Part shown: positions 15,731 through 25,535 of the stretch, piece after piece
How the letters are laid out: every line of letters starts with the position of its first letter
Position numbering within the stretch: the first letter of the stretch is position 1
NCBI GenBank assembly: GCA_021108185.1
Contig: JAIORJ010000080.1
Location: 1 to 43,689, forward strand
Length of the DNA: 43,689 bases
From: Methanococcoides sp.
GTDB taxonomy: Archaea > Halobacteriota > Methanosarcinia > Methanosarcinales > Methanosarcinaceae
Reading direction: 5' to 3'
Position numbers and translations under genes: made by a program
The notes under the pieces: model-generated
The model's input: the letters and a program-made list of their open reading frames with translations, nothing else
Told to the model about the DNA's origin: nothing
Databases searched by the model: none

Positions 15731-17634
15731 AGCCTTATAGTTTCAAGGTTTGTAAGTGCCCGGGTCTCCAGACGATATTTTTTATGCAATGAACTTGCAA
15801 GATCGATGCATGAGCGTTCATCACCATGCTCAGTGAAAACACGTTCTGGTTGTGGTTTCATCTTCTTGAAGTATTCCATCAACTGTTTTCGATCGGAGTG
15901 ACCGGAGAAACCATCAACTACCTCGACGCCCATATTCATCTTTACAACCTCAGTTCCGTTCTTGGATGAAACTGGGATCTCCTTCCAGCCTTTCTGTATA
16001 CGTCTTCCAAGGGTACCATCTGCCTGATAACCGACAAAAACAAGCGTGTTGTTAGGGTCAGGTGCAAACGCCTTGAAATACTCCATAACCGGTCCTGCGT
16101 TCATCATACCTGAGGTAGAGAGGATAACGCATGGGTGTGGGTCTTCTATGATCTTCTTTCTAAGCTCGTGCGAATCGACCGGTTTGAAGCATTCTGCAAG
16201 GAATGGGTTCTGGCCTTTCTGGAATATGAGCTTCCTTAGGTTGTTGTTCAAATATTCCGGATAGGTCGCATGAATAGCTGTTGCTTCCCAGATCATACCA
16301 TCGAGATAGACAGGAATATCATCAATGATCCCTCTCCTGATAGCATCTTCAAGAACGATCATAACCTCTTGACTTCTTCCTACTGCAAAAGCAGGAATAA
16401 GCACGATACCTTTGTTATCGAGGGTATTTTTTATGATCTGCTGAAGGTTCTTTTCGGCTTCCTTTAATGAGGGCTGTACTGCAGAGGAAGCACCGTATGT
16501 AGATTCGGTTATTACGGTCTCTACACGCGGGAACTTGTTCACTGCAGGATCGAAAAGCCTGGTAGGACCATATTTGTAATCACCAGTGACAACTACGTTA
16601 TGTAATCCGTCACCGATATGGAAATGTGATATTGCAGAACCGATAATGTGTCCTGCATTATGGAAGGTCAGCTTGACATCAGGAGCAATATCTGTAACTT
16701 CTTCAAAATCAAGTGTAATAGTATGTTTGAGTGCATCACGCACATTTGTGGATTCGTACGGGGTCTTCTTACCATCCTTTGCAGCAACATCAATGAAATC
16801 AAGCTGCAGAAGTGTCATTATATCCCTTGTAGGGGATGTGCAATAGATAGGACCTTCGTATCCGTACTTGTAAAGCAGCGGAACAAGTCCCTGATGGTCA
16901 AGGTGCGCATGTGTAATCACAACAGCATCTATCTGGTTAAGTGGCTGAACTTCCGGCAGATAGAGGTATGGTGTCATATTATCATCAGAACCAACGTTCA
17001 CACCACAATCGATCATTATCTTGGATTCCGGCGTTGATAATAGGAAACAACTTCTACCAACCTCTTTACATCCACCAAGGGAGGTCACCCTGACCCAGTG
17101 GTCCTTGGAAGTACATTCCCTGTGAATGTTACGACCTACAGACTTGAGTATTTCCTTCCTGTCCTTATGATTGGTACGCATGAACTCTCTGATGTTCTTC
17201 ACGGTCCTTGATTTAATTGGAGGTGTACGAACCACTTTAGGAGTCCAACCGATCTTTTTCGTGATCTCACGAAGGGTCTCACCATGCTTACCTATTACCA
17301 AACCCGGTTTTTCCGCTTCGATAACAACTTCCCCCACATCAGGGTCAAAATGAAAATTAGATAGAACAGCATCCTTTGGAACGGTATCCTTTATCTTCCC
17401 AATAGCTTCTTCGGGAGATACCAATACTTTAGGATCCGGACGAACAACGATCCTTGTACGGAGGGTTTTCGCGAGAGTCCTTACGATCTGGCCATTGTCT
17501 GCAAAGTTCTTTGGATCCTCAGTATAAACAACGAGTTGCGGTCCTTCAAATTCAACACTGGTTATAGTTGTGTTGTCCGGGACCTTTTCTTCAATTTTCT
17601 TTTTCAGATCCGCTAATACGTCTTCTATTGCCAT
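15724..17634 (-). CDS. fttA: Transcription termination factor FttA (aCPSF1), KH and beta-CASP ribonuclease
   Basis: A 636-residue protein with N-terminal KH-type domains (residues 1-145, GxxG loop as GKHGET at 115-120), a metallo-beta-lactamase core with HAHLDHQG at 242-249 and a beta-CASP insert (about 385-560: [11 protein letters not shown], then [12 protein letters not shown]). The end has [11 protein letters not shown] and a final histidine in FTEHGDE. This is the archaeal CPSF homologue that cuts nascent RNA and ends transcription. Length and domain order are standard. It follows the proteasome beta gene by about 100 bases, a pairing I recall from related methanogens. A GGAAGG ribosome site precedes the ATG. 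Confidence 0.96.
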   Translation of the reverse strand: MAIEDVLADLKKKIEEKVPDNTTITSVEFEGPQLVVYTEDPKNFADNGQIVRTLAKTLRTRIVVRPDPKVLVSPEEAIGKIKDTVPKDAVLSNFHFDPDVGEVVIEAEKPGLVIGKHGETLREITKKIGWTPKVVRTPPIKSRTVKNIREFMRTNHKDRKEILKSVGRNIHRECTSKDHWVRVTSLGGCKEVGRSCFLLSTPESKIMIDCGVNVGSDDNMTPYLYLPEVQPLNQIDAVVITHAHLDHQGLVPLLYKYGYEGPIYCTSPTRDIMTLLQLDFIDVAAKDGKKTPYESTNVRDALKHTITLDFEEVTDIAPDVKLTFHNAGHIIGSAISHFHIGDGLHNVVVTGDYKYGPTRLFDPAVNKFPRVETVITESTYGASSAVQPSLKEAEKNLQQIIKNTLDNKGIVLIPAFAVGRSQEVMIVLEDAIRRGIIDDIPVYLDGMIWEATAIHATYPEYLNNNLRKLIFQKGQNPFLAECFKPVDSHELRKKIIEDPHPCVILSTSGMMNAGPVMEYFKAFAPDPNNTLVFVGYQADGTLGRRIQKGWKEIPVSSKNGTEVVKMNMGVEVVDGFSGHSDRKQLMEYFKKMKPQPERVFTEHGDERSCIDLASSLHKKYRLETRALTNLETIRLV

Positions 17635-17735
17635 TAAACAGCCTTCCTATTTCAAAAAAGTTAAAAAAATATTATAGTATATTAAAAAAGTGTGTGAATT
17701 GGACCATAATCCAAAAGAGAATGGTCCTTTTAAAA

Positions 17736-18368
17736 TCAGTTCAATAGTTCACGCTTTTTCATAACCTCTTCAGGGTTCAGTCTTTCATACTTGTCCTTTG
17801 TGATCACAACAACATCAATGTTTTCGCCTGATGCTGAATCTCTCTTCATAGCATTGTGAAGAGCACGGATAGCAAGATCAACACCTTCCACTACGGTCAT
17901 ATCCTCAGTGTAACGGTCTTCAAGAACACCGTAAGCCATTGGAGAACCGGAACCTGTTGAAACTGCCCTTGTCTCCTCGATATTGCCTCCGAGAGCATCG
18001 AGAGAATAGATAGCAGGACCGTTCTTATCAACCCCGCCAATAAGCAACTGGACCATAAGTGGATAATATCTCTGACCGCTAAGCATATTCGAAAGAAGGG
18101 TGGTAATGCCTTTGATAGTTACCGATTCCTGCCTGCGCATCTTAAAAAGCTTGGATTCCACACTTATAATACGTACAATCTGCTGAGCATCACCTACAGA
18201 ACCCGCAGTTGTCATTCCAACCAGATCATCTATTTGATAGATCTTCTTTGCGGTCTTACTTGCAATAAAGTGACCCATGGTTGCCCTCTGTTCAGTAGCA
18301 AGAACTACACCGTCTGTGCAGACTATACCTACAGTAGTTGTACCTTTTAAATGCTTATCATTATCCAT
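17736..18368 (-). CDS. psmB: Proteasome beta subunit
   Basis: A 210-residue precursor with a short propeptide MDNDKHLKG, cleaved before TTTVGIV so that T10 becomes the N-terminal nucleophile. The lysine and aspartate of the active site are in the usual [12 protein letters not shown] and neighbouring segments, and GSVGDAQ and [14 protein letters not shown] are present. It forms the inner rings of the 20S proteasome, which degrades proteins in the cytoplasm with an alpha subunit encoded elsewhere. fttA lies downstream on the same strand. Confidence 0.97.
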   Translation of the reverse strand: MDNDKHLKGTTTVGIVCTDGVVLATEQRATMGHFIASKTAKKIYQIDDLVGMTTAGSVGDAQQIVRIISVESKLFKMRRQESVTIKGITTLLSNMLSGQRYYPLMVQLLIGGVDKNGPAIYSLDALGGNIEETRAVSTGSGSPMAYGVLEDRYTEDMTVVEGVDLAIRALHNAMKRDSASGENIDVVVITKDKYERLNPEEVMKKRELLN

Positions 18369-18498
18369 TAATTATACCTCATAGCAAAAAACGAGAAAAT
18401 CAATAGGTAAAAATGTGTTTTGCTTCCCGCAATACAAACCCTCTTTAGGGTTTTTATTATATAACTGTTTCCACCCATATACACAGTACTACATAAGA

Positions 18499-19005
18499 TC
18501 AATAAGAACCAAGCTCATCAGCAAGAGCCTGCACCCTTTGGATAGCTTCCTCGACTATACCCCTGTCACGCATTCGCTGAATACACCTTTCGAGCGGAAC
18601 ACGCTCATCACCCATTACAAGATTGTCCGCATGGGCTACGATCTTCTCTTCGGTGCTTATTGGAAGGTGATCAACTTCCGGAAGGCCCATGGCTTTTGCT
18701 TCCTCAGAAGTTATGCCTGCACCGATATGATTTCTTATGATATGGATGATATGAGGGTCAAGACCAAGCTCTTCCCCAATTGAAGCACCTTCAATAGCAT
18801 GCCTTATGTCATGTGTGCGTGACCTTCCGAGATCATGCAGAAGAGCACCCACTTCAACAAGCTGGACATCGACCTTATGCCCTTTTTTCTGAAAATCGCG
18901 TGCAATGTTTACAGCAATCTCTGATACGACCTGACAATGCCGAATAACGTTGTCTGCACAACCTTCATCTTTAAGCAGTTTTAGTGCATCAGAAGCTGAT
19001 AGCAT
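18499..19005 (-). CDS. HD-domain hydrolase (TIGR00295-type)
   Basis: A 168-residue HD protein. Metal ligands are H23, H57-D58 (VGALLHDLGRSRTHD) and further His at 69 and 93 (RHAIEGASIGEELG, IRNHIGAG). The family is common in archaea as TIGR00295; its substrate is unknown and is presumably a nucleotide or phosphate ester. It starts two bases after the TFE gene ends, so it is cotranscribed with it. Confidence 0.85.
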   Translation of the reverse strand: MLSASDALKLLKDEGCADNVIRHCQVVSEIAVNIARDFQKKGHKVDVQLVEVGALLHDLGRSRTHDIRHAIEGASIGEELGLDPHIIHIIRNHIGAGITSEEAKAMGLPEVDHLPISTEEKIVAHADNLVMGDERVPLERCIQRMRDRGIVEEAIQRVQALADELGSY

Positions 19006-19007
19006 CT

Positions 19008-19505
19008 TTAGCTGCTCGCTTCAAGCGCATCGAGCCTATCACGCAGCTTTTTAACCGTGTCCGAATTGTCTTCGAACATCATGTCCTCACCGCAAACCGG
19101 ACACATGAACTCACACTTGCTGGCTTCTTTGAACTCGAACCTTACACAACCTTCCGGACATGCGTAGAATACACTATCTACCTCAAAATTATATCTCATT
19201 TCAAGGTTCTTGACAATCCTTTTCTTTTCCTTCACCAAATGTGATTCAATATCACTAAGATCCAACTGCCAGAGATAAGTAAGCCATCCACTGCTGGAAT
19301 CCCTTTCCCTCCTGCAAACGGCAAGGTTGTTCTCGTTCATAATGAAAAGGGTCCTTCTGACGATATTGAGCATTACACCAGAGGCTTCAGCGATCTGTTC
19401 ATCGGTGACCTCACCTTCCGGCATATTCTCTATCATCTCTATCCCCTCTTCACCTATCAATTGCATTAGATAGCCCCGGACGACTGGATCATTTGAATCT
19501 GTCAC
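19008..19505 (-). CDS. tfe: Transcription initiation factor E (TFE alpha)
   Basis: About 165 residues. An N-terminal winged helix (GEVTDEQIAEASGVMLNIVRRTL) is followed by a charged helix and a zinc ribbon (CPEGC, then CPVCGED). TFE stabilises the open promoter complex with RNA polymerase. The open frame begins at a GTG at 19512-19514, but GGTGAT at 19510-19515 is itself the ribosome site and lies four bases before a second GTG at 19503-19505, so I take that one (MTDSNDPVV). The same four-base spacing is seen at 10305, 14124 and 43566. The HD gene follows directly. Confidence 0.95.
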   Translation of the reverse strand: MTDSNDPVVRGYLMQLIGEEGIEMIENMPEGEVTDEQIAEASGVMLNIVRRTLFIMNENNLAVCRRERDSSSGWLTYLWQLDLSDIESHLVKEKKRIVKNLEMRYNFEVDSVFYACPEGCVRFEFKEASKCEFMCPVCGEDMMFEDNSDTVKKLRDRLDALEASS

Positions 19506-19725
19506 TAATATCACCTTGTAAATAAGATAGCATGAATAGATAAATATGTTAAGATTAGGTTTCTTAGGTATTTTGTTATTTATAGCTAATCCACGAAAAC
19601 ACAGATAAGTGTTTTTTTAGCCTATTATCGCATTTTAATATTATCTGGCAGCTTCGTAACAGAATCCAACTTTATTTAATTTATAGTCTGATTATTTGCC
19701 ATTAAAGCTTGATAGCATAAGCATT

Positions 19726-20871
19726 TCACTTAAATATATCCTTTAAAATACTATGCATCTCGAGTGTATTTCCCATGACATCTTCACGCGTACCACCACT
19801 GCAAAGAATAGAGGTCAGAGGATCATCAGGGAGGGCATCATACCCCATAGTGGGAATATCAGCAGTAGACATGTCCTTTATCTTTTCACACATCTGCTCA
19901 TTGATGCTAACTGCGCGATCAGCATACATGACTGCCCTTATTGCATATTTTAGAATATCAGGCGTACCTGTGGGAAGGATGCCATCGAAAGATTTGACAT
20001 GCATATCAAAAAGATTAATACCGGTCGCCATTTCCACAGAATCAAGACTTCCCTGGAACCTTGCATTCAGCTCTATAACGAACGGACCTTTATCCGTTAG
20101 CAAAAAATCTACTCCGTTCGACCCAACAAGTCCAAAGTTCTCTGCAAGCTTTTCCGAGATCTCATACATCTGACCGGTATAAGGTGTCCTGTAAGGTGTG
20201 ATATTCCCGCAATATGAGAACGGCAGACTGGAAAGCCAGGGTACGCCTATGAGCTGCTCATTGGCTGCAAGAGGAACTGAGTTCGTCCCATTGGCAATAA
20301 GCGAAACACTTGCAGGAAATCCAGAAAGGAATTCCTGCACCATAATATCAGCAAGTTCTAATGTAGGATCCATAAGAGGTAATTCTTCAAGAGCTGTGTT
20401 CAATTCCGATTCGTTCTGAACTACCCTATTCAACCTTCCCCCACCTGCACATTTTGGCTTGACCATTAAAGGATATCCAATATCTTCTGCTTCATCGACA
20501 ATACCGGAGACCGGATGCGGTATCCCCATAGACTCCATCTCTTTTGCAAAGGAAGATTTGTCAGATACCTGTTTCATAACAGCAGGAGCATTGTTCAATA
20601 TCCTGCAGGAAAGACCGGAAAGGTCAAGTTCTTCAAAACCTGACCCCAGAACAATAGCATCAGGAAAGGCATCGAAACTATCGATAAGTTCGATAATGAC
20701 CTCCCTATCGATATTTTTTATGTCGATACCCTCACATGTTAGAAGTGCTCTGGAATCGACTGTATTCTCCTGAAGGTCCTTATCACAGAATGCATCGATG
20801 GCATAGACATTATAACCTGCCTTGGATGCTGAACAAGCAATATTTCGGCTGCTATATCCGATAATAAGCAC
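19726..20871 (-). CDS. ATP-grasp family protein (COG2232-like)
   Basis: A 381-residue ATP-grasp enzyme starting at GTG with a Rossmann-like front (IIGYSSRNIACSASKAGY). ATP-binding marks are YPLMVKPKCAGGGRLNRVV, VQEFLSGFPASVSLIANG and FVIELNARFQGSLDS with the metal-binding E and N. The group is annotated as carboligase-like but has no settled substrate; methanogens use related enzymes in cofactor synthesis, for example MfnD. It begins 23 bases after the NMD3-like gene ends and is likely cotranscribed. A GGAGA site is very close to the GTG, so the start is uncertain. The gap 19515-19725 after it shows nothing I can name. Confidence 0.85.
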   Translation of the reverse strand: MLIIGYSSRNIACSASKAGYNVYAIDAFCDKDLQENTVDSRALLTCEGIDIKNIDREVIIELIDSFDAFPDAIVLGSGFEELDLSGLSCRILNNAPAVMKQVSDKSSFAKEMESMGIPHPVSGIVDEAEDIGYPLMVKPKCAGGGRLNRVVQNESELNTALEELPLMDPTLELADIMVQEFLSGFPASVSLIANGTNSVPLAANEQLIGVPWLSSLPFSYCGNITPYRTPYTGQMYEISEKLAENFGLVGSNGVDFLLTDKGPFVIELNARFQGSLDSVEMATGINLFDMHVKSFDGILPTGTPDILKYAIRAVMYADRAVSINEQMCEKIKDMSTADIPTMGYDALPDDPLTSILCSGGTREDVMGNTLEMHSILKDIFK

Positions 20872-20894
20872 ATTCTCCAGAAACGGACACCACC

Positions 20895-21956
20895 TTAGAG
20901 TTTATGTTCGCTATCCTCAGGCAATGCGAAAAGCCCTTGCTCAGTGCTTATTACAGGAATCTCACTGCCTGCGGAAGATGAAAAGAACATTGGTTTTTTC
21001 AATGTGACCGTAAGATATGTAGTTGGGTCAAGTACCATAATATCATCACCCTCAACAGCTACAAGGACCGCAGCCACCGCATCTTTACGGTTAGCGATAA
21101 GTTTAGCTCCTTTCAGATTATCCGTTTCGATCAGGAATCGTGAACCTGTTGACAGAGAGACACCTTTTGTGTTCTTACCGGAGTTCTTGATCTCTATAAC
21201 ATCGCCCTTAAAGAGGATGATATCACCAGACATGAATTCCGGCAACCTCATCGCATAGGTCATTCTGTATATGTCCTTGCCTTCCTTGTGACTATGCAAA
21301 GTAGCTGATTCTGTAAAACTGCCACCAAGCTCATTGGAGATGTTCTTACATATGTGCCGGCATGCATTGCAAGAACCAAGATAGAGATCGGTACCATCCT
21401 TTGAATCGCTGCTGTTGGTTATAAAGGCAAGTCTATCCCCCTTCTTCCATAGCTTTTCTACCATCAAAGCAGAGATCATCTTGCAGGAATCGATCTCTTC
21501 TGCGGTTGGGAGTCTGTTGGTCGCCCTGATCTGTAAAATACCTTCAAAATAACCGCCTGCCATGCGACTACATCGGTCACATGCTCCACGTATCACACGC
21601 ACTTCGGCCCTAAGGTCCTGATGGAGTGATTCACCTTCCACCATGGCATCGACCTCTACCCTTACCTTGTAAAAATGAGGGGTCATCTGGTGGGGGTTGA
21701 CACATATCTCGACATCATCAGCTTCGTTGTGTATCAAAAGTGCATCTTCCACAGTCCTGATGACTATCTCATCCAGGTCACCCACATCCCTCCATTTGTT
21801 CCTGTCGAATCGTGCTCCACATTTGGCACAGGTATTTGCATGAAGAACAAGTGGAAGCTCAGCTAAAGTAAATGTTTTTAAAAAGCATTCCCTACAAGTG
21901 TTCTTGTAGAGTTTTTCCGTTTTCGCCCCACATTTTGGGCATAAGATCTGACTCAT
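20895..21956 (-). CDS. NMD3-like ribosome maturation protein
   Basis: A 353-residue protein starting at ATG 21954-21956 (MSQILCPKCG); the codon before it is TTG. Paired zinc knuckles are CPKCG and CRECF at the start, CAKCGARF near 40 and CDRCSR near 130. The NMD3 pattern continues with CNACRHICKNISNELGG and C-terminal beta-barrel-like domains. Eukaryotic NMD3 exports the 60S subunit; archaeal homologues probably act in late large-subunit maturation. An ATP-grasp gene follows closely. Confidence 0.92.
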   Translation of the reverse strand: MSQILCPKCGAKTEKLYKNTCRECFLKTFTLAELPLVLHANTCAKCGARFDRNKWRDVGDLDEIVIRTVEDALLIHNEADDVEICVNPHQMTPHFYKVRVEVDAMVEGESLHQDLRAEVRVIRGACDRCSRMAGGYFEGILQIRATNRLPTAEEIDSCKMISALMVEKLWKKGDRLAFITNSSDSKDGTDLYLGSCNACRHICKNISNELGGSFTESATLHSHKEGKDIYRMTYAMRLPEFMSGDIILFKGDVIEIKNSGKNTKGVSLSTGSRFLIETDNLKGAKLIANRKDAVAAVLVAVEGDDIMVLDPTTYLTVTLKKPMFFSSSAGSEIPVISTEQGLFALPEDSEHKL

Positions 21957-22082
21957 CAAAGGTCTGAATGGTCAGTAGTTGGATATTAGTCTTTTGTACA
22001 CTAAGTGATTGCAGGTCGAGTACATTAACTTGAGATAATTACTTTAAAAAAAGAATTTGGATATTAAATATAACATCCACAC

Positions 22083-23309
22083 TTACCTTTTGAATTTTGT
22101 TAATCCAGAGAACTTCTGCTTTAACTTCTGTGTGAACAATGGTCGCAAGTTCCAGAGAAGCTTCTTGTTCGCCTTGAAAAGTGCTGATATGAAATCTATC
22201 AGGTCCATCTCCTTGAAATCGACGTCCTTTATAGACCCTGCAAGTGAATCAAGGTCTTCATCCGACAGACTGAAAAAAGTCTCCTTAACGATAAGATTAT
22301 TGGCAATTTCATTACCGAACGAACCACGCCAGCGTCTCTCGTATTCCTGAAGCATTTTTTCAGACACATCGTTCTGAGCAATAGCCTCAGCTGCAACCTC
22401 ACCGGCATACATCCCAGCATCCATTGCATTGCTAATGCCACCACCGGTAAAAGGATCAGATTGCCTTGCAGCATCCCCGACAAGCATCAGACCGCTGGCG
22501 ATGGTCTTTTCGATGGGACCACTTGCAGGAACTGCACCTGCCACCTGTTCTAAGATAGCACCGTTCGGATAGTTAGTCTCAACGAACTCGGTCAGGTATT
22601 CAATGGGCTTCTTCTTTCCGGCACGACTGCCAAGAATACCAATACCCACATTTGCCATGTTATTTCCTTTAGGGAACAGCCAGACATATCCACCAGGTGC
22701 CACTTTGTTGCCCATGTAAAAATGACAGGAACTTTGGTCAATATCAATTCCACTAACAAGGAACTGAGCACATGTTTCAATATGAGATGGTTTTAATGAT
22801 GTATCAATACCTGCCCATCTGCCAACCTTGGATTCCACACCATCGGCACCAATGACAAGCTTAGAACGAATTGAATAGGTCTTGCCAAGATGCATCATCT
22901 CAACACCACAAACAGTTTCGCCCTCGATGATAAGACCGGTAACCCTTGCCTTTACCATGATATCCACACCTGCTTCACCACTCAGTTCCACAAGAGTACG
23001 GTCAAATATCTTCCGGTCCAGGACATAACCAACCTCAGATCCAGCATCTTCCTCAGCCATTGTTAGGGTTGTACCGTTGGGTGAAATTATCTTGGCACTA
23101 CTAACCTCACCACACAGCCACTTCTCATCCGGTTCAATGTGCTGTCTCAACCTTTTTTTACCAACACCTTCAGCACATCTTACAGGTTCCCCTATCTCTT
23201 GCCGTTTCTCGAGCATAAGGACAGAGAGTCCTTTTTTAGCAGCGGTTGTCGCTGCGATCGAACCTGCGGGGCCGGCACCTACAACTATTAGATCATATTG
23301 GTCTTTCAT
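22083..23309 (-). CDS. Digeranylgeranylglycerophospholipid reductase
   Basis: A 408-residue FAD enzyme of the geranylgeranyl reductase family, which saturates the isoprenoid chains of archaeal membrane lipids. Marks: the dinucleotide fold [19 protein letters not shown] at 9-27, [10 protein letters not shown] near 41, [14 protein letters not shown] near 155 and [19 protein letters not shown] near 277. The start is a simple ATG. No partner gene adjoins; the NMD3-like gene lies downstream on the same strand. Confidence 0.94.
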   Translation of the reverse strand: MKDQYDLIVVGAGPAGSIAATTAAKKGLSVLMLEKRQEIGEPVRCAEGVGKKRLRQHIEPDEKWLCGEVSSAKIISPNGTTLTMAEEDAGSEVGYVLDRKIFDRTLVELSGEAGVDIMVKARVTGLIIEGETVCGVEMMHLGKTYSIRSKLVIGADGVESKVGRWAGIDTSLKPSHIETCAQFLVSGIDIDQSSCHFYMGNKVAPGGYVWLFPKGNNMANVGIGILGSRAGKKKPIEYLTEFVETNYPNGAILEQVAGAVPASGPIEKTIASGLMLVGDAARQSDPFTGGGISNAMDAGMYAGEVAAEAIAQNDVSEKMLQEYERRWRGSFGNEIANNLIVKETFFSLSDEDLDSLAGSIKDVDFKEMDLIDFISALFKANKKLLWNLRPLFTQKLKQKFSGLTKFKR

Positions 23310-23805
23310 TATTCATCCTAAAAAGGTCAATTAATTGCATTCAAGCTTCGATAAGATAGATCCTGTTTCGATATTCAAATCGAATAAAGCTAACCAGCGG
23401 TGATTACAATCGGGTTATTTTATTTAAGAATATTGTACACACATCGTTATGTCATGCACAGGCTTCAAAAGAAAATAGAATGAACTTTGAGTATCCTCAA
23501 AACATTGTAGCTATTTGATCTTTTGTCTGCAAACATAACCGATTTCGCTAGTTAGGGAGTTGCTTATCCAAATTAAATGAGTTGGAGTTAAAATCCGATT
23601 TCGAAGGGATTCGTGGATTCGAATCCCTACCCTCGTATAAATTGACGGGGTAATAGGTAAGGATGAAAAATGCCACTCTTAGAAATTTTAATCAAATGAG
23701 TGCTAAATATAAAGATGTCTTGAAAATATGAAATGTAACTTTTAATCTATATTTCTAATAATATGAGTATTAATTTCTTAAAACGGTTTATCGAAACATA
23801 TTAAA
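23310..23805. other. Intergenic border of the second AT-rich island
   Basis: The 496 bases between the lipid reductase and the 144-residue gene contain one recognisable thing, a tRNA-Leu-like sequence at 23551-23637 (separate entry). The flank 23640-23805 is AT-rich and shows no gene. Confidence 0.4.
23551..23637 (+). pseudogene. Degenerate tRNA-Leu(UAA)-like sequence
   Basis: The length of 87 bases fits a class II tRNA. The anticodon arm is intact: TTGGA, loop GTTAAAA (anticodon TAA at 23589-23591), TCCGA, all five pairs possible. A 14-base variable region follows, then a T-arm GTGGA, TTCGAAT, CCCTA with a broken 53:61 pair and other mismatches, and acceptor strand CCCTCGT plus A. The 5' strand GTTAGGG pairs with it at six positions, two of them wobble. 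The D region (23558-23581) is decayed and lacks the GG of the D-loop. It is probably a pseudogene or an attachment-site relic, not a working tRNA. Its 3' end points into the island at 23806-25820. Confidence 0.5.
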
Positions 23806-24240
23806 TCAATCCCTAGACGCATTAGTTTCATTTAGATAATTTTTATTCCAAACGATTCTAGAATTATCTTTAATTTCAGCCGTTCCTCCAGAGATATCAA
23901 TTTGTTTAATCTTATTCAACCGTTTTCTTTCTATTGTACAGATCAATTCAGGGATTAAGCCTGAATTTATTAGTTTTCTTATTCGAAAATCTTCTGAAAA
24001 AACAGATATTCTTATGTAACCAACACGCAAATAACGTGAAATATCGGTTTTGCTTGTATCTTTTCTTGCTTTTTTAATTACCTTCTTTACAATCAAGTCA
24101 TGATTCGCTCTTATTAGATCATCAAGTGGTAAACTTTGGTTTGATTTTACAACCACTGCCCCTCTTATAATACTATTAAATCCATTTCTGTGAATATTTG
24201 AGTCTCTAACATTTATTGACAAAGAATTTATAGAATCCAT
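23806..24240 (-). CDS. Unrecognised 144-residue protein in the AT-rich island
   Basis: The protein starts MDSINSLSINVRDSNIHRNG and is rich in Lys, Arg, Ile and Asn. There is no membrane segment or cysteine-based motif. A basic middle (KKVIKKARKDTSKTDISRYLRVGY) could bind nucleic acid. The composition differs from the chromosomal neighbours, as for the next gene. It lies 123 bases downstream of the HEPN-motif gene on the same strand, so the two may be one transcription unit. No family is recognised. A toxin-antitoxin style pair is possible but unproven. Confidence 0.55.
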   Translation of the reverse strand: MDSINSLSINVRDSNIHRNGFNSIIRGAVVVKSNQSLPLDDLIRANHDLIVKKVIKKARKDTSKTDISRYLRVGYIRISVFSEDFRIRKLINSGLIPELICTIERKRLNKIKQIDISGGTAEIKDNSRIVWNKNYLNETNASRD

Positions 24241-24363
24241 TAGTTCTTCTTTTTTTAGAGGATAGTAAATTCTAAAGATTGAAATAAAAGTTGAAAGTTT
24301 GAAATAAATACGAGGTAATTTTATTTTTGGGGAAAAAAATATACAATTATCTTCAAGAAGACT

Positions 24364-25452
24364 TCAACAATCAGCCATTTTAATATTATTTTGAATTCTT
24401 AATTTTTTAAGTTTATCTCCACTAAATACAGCCCATCCTAAGAAAGAATATTTCGATTCAAGCCTAAAAAAATATCTATCATAACTCGGAGCGTATCTTT
24501 CAGCTAAAAAAGCTGAACGGAAAGTATTAAAATTTAGTTTTAAGGGATCAAGAAAAGTATTCTGGGTATAAATCATTAATTGACTTCTATTATCAAGGGT
24601 TTCTGATTCAAAACACCTTTTTATTTCCCAACCTGGAGCATTCACTTCAGCTTTTAATTCTTCTGTAATTATGGATAGAGGTATTTTTATATCATATTTT
24701 TCTAAAAGTTCTAGATTAGTAAAGTAAAATAAACGATAGCCTAGTGATAAACCGTTACAAATATCAAGCATTTCATCAAAAAAATCAACTATTTTTTTTG
24801 TGTTAATCTCTATTATATTATTTTTATCCTTATAGATAGTAATATTTGGAGGTTTGTAGATAATTCCACCATGGGCTATAGCATTTCTTATTGTATTATC
24901 ATAAGGGTTTGTTAAGTAGCTATATTCAGTGTTTTTTAATTCTGCAACTCTCTGGAATACATCAAACCCCTCCAGTTTTGCTCCTCTTTTAATTCTTTGA
25001 TAGCAACTGAAAGGATATATTAGGTTTGTGTATGTTGCTTCTGTTAATTTCAAATAAGACGGGTGAAAATACATATCCAAAAATGATAGTAATTCATAGC
25101 TATCAGAAGTTATTTTTGTGTCATGGAAATTTAATGAGTTTATATCTTTTAGTGATTCGAATGACAACGAAGAAAAGTCGTTAAATTTTATGAGAATTGA
25201 AATAAGGTTTTCAACATCTTCATTTTTAAGTTTTTCAAGAAAATGATAAATACTCCAACAAGCTCTCTTGCAATAAAACTTTTCGGGAGTCTGCTCAATA
25301 TATTTTAAGATTGATAAATATTCTTCATGCCTACATTTTTTCAAAATTGGAATTTCGGAATTGATTTTCTTTAACCTAAAATTATGTAGCTCGTTGGTTA
25401 AAGGATTTTTCTCTAATTCATTTTGTATATTAATTTGCACTTCATCAGACAT
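24364..25452 (-). CDS. Unrecognised protein with an HEPN-type R-x4-H motif
   Basis: A 362-residue AT-rich gene. The middle has DNTIRNAIAHGGI, with R189, N190 and H194 forming the R-x4-H motif of HEPN-type ribonucleases. A long helix-rich stretch follows (IVDFFDEMLDICNGLSLGYRLF), as in Apea-like HEPN proteins. The N-terminal 180 residues are mostly helical with no known domain; the last 120 are unknown. HEPN proteins act as RNases in abortive-infection and toxin systems. The gene lies between a tRNA-like relic and a cas1 relic, which fits a defence or mobile-element origin. No ribosome site is visible. The motif is short, so function is inferred. Confidence 0.6.
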   Translation of the reverse strand: MSDEVQINIQNELEKNPLTNELHNFRLKKINSEIPILKKCRHEEYLSILKYIEQTPEKFYCKRACWSIYHFLEKLKNEDVENLISILIKFNDFSSLSFESLKDINSLNFHDTKITSDSYELLSFLDMYFHPSYLKLTEATYTNLIYPFSCYQRIKRGAKLEGFDVFQRVAELKNTEYSYLTNPYDNTIRNAIAHGGIIYKPPNITIYKDKNNIIEINTKKIVDFFDEMLDICNGLSLGYRLFYFTNLELLEKYDIKIPLSIITEELKAEVNAPGWEIKRCFESETLDNRSQLMIYTQNTFLDPLKLNFNTFRSAFLAERYAPSYDRYFFRLESKYSFLGWAVFSGDKLKKLRIQNNIKMADC

Positions 25453-25535
25453 TTGAGTTTGATAATATATTTTACTATATTTAAAATTTTTTGTATTTTT
25501 TGCTTTAAGTTCAGCCTTCTACCCGTCCGATATAA

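Noticed and set aside
23551-23637. Working tRNA-Leu(UAA) gene
   Set aside because: The D-loop lacks GG, the T-stem is broken at 53:61 and two of the acceptor pairs are wobble with one mismatch.
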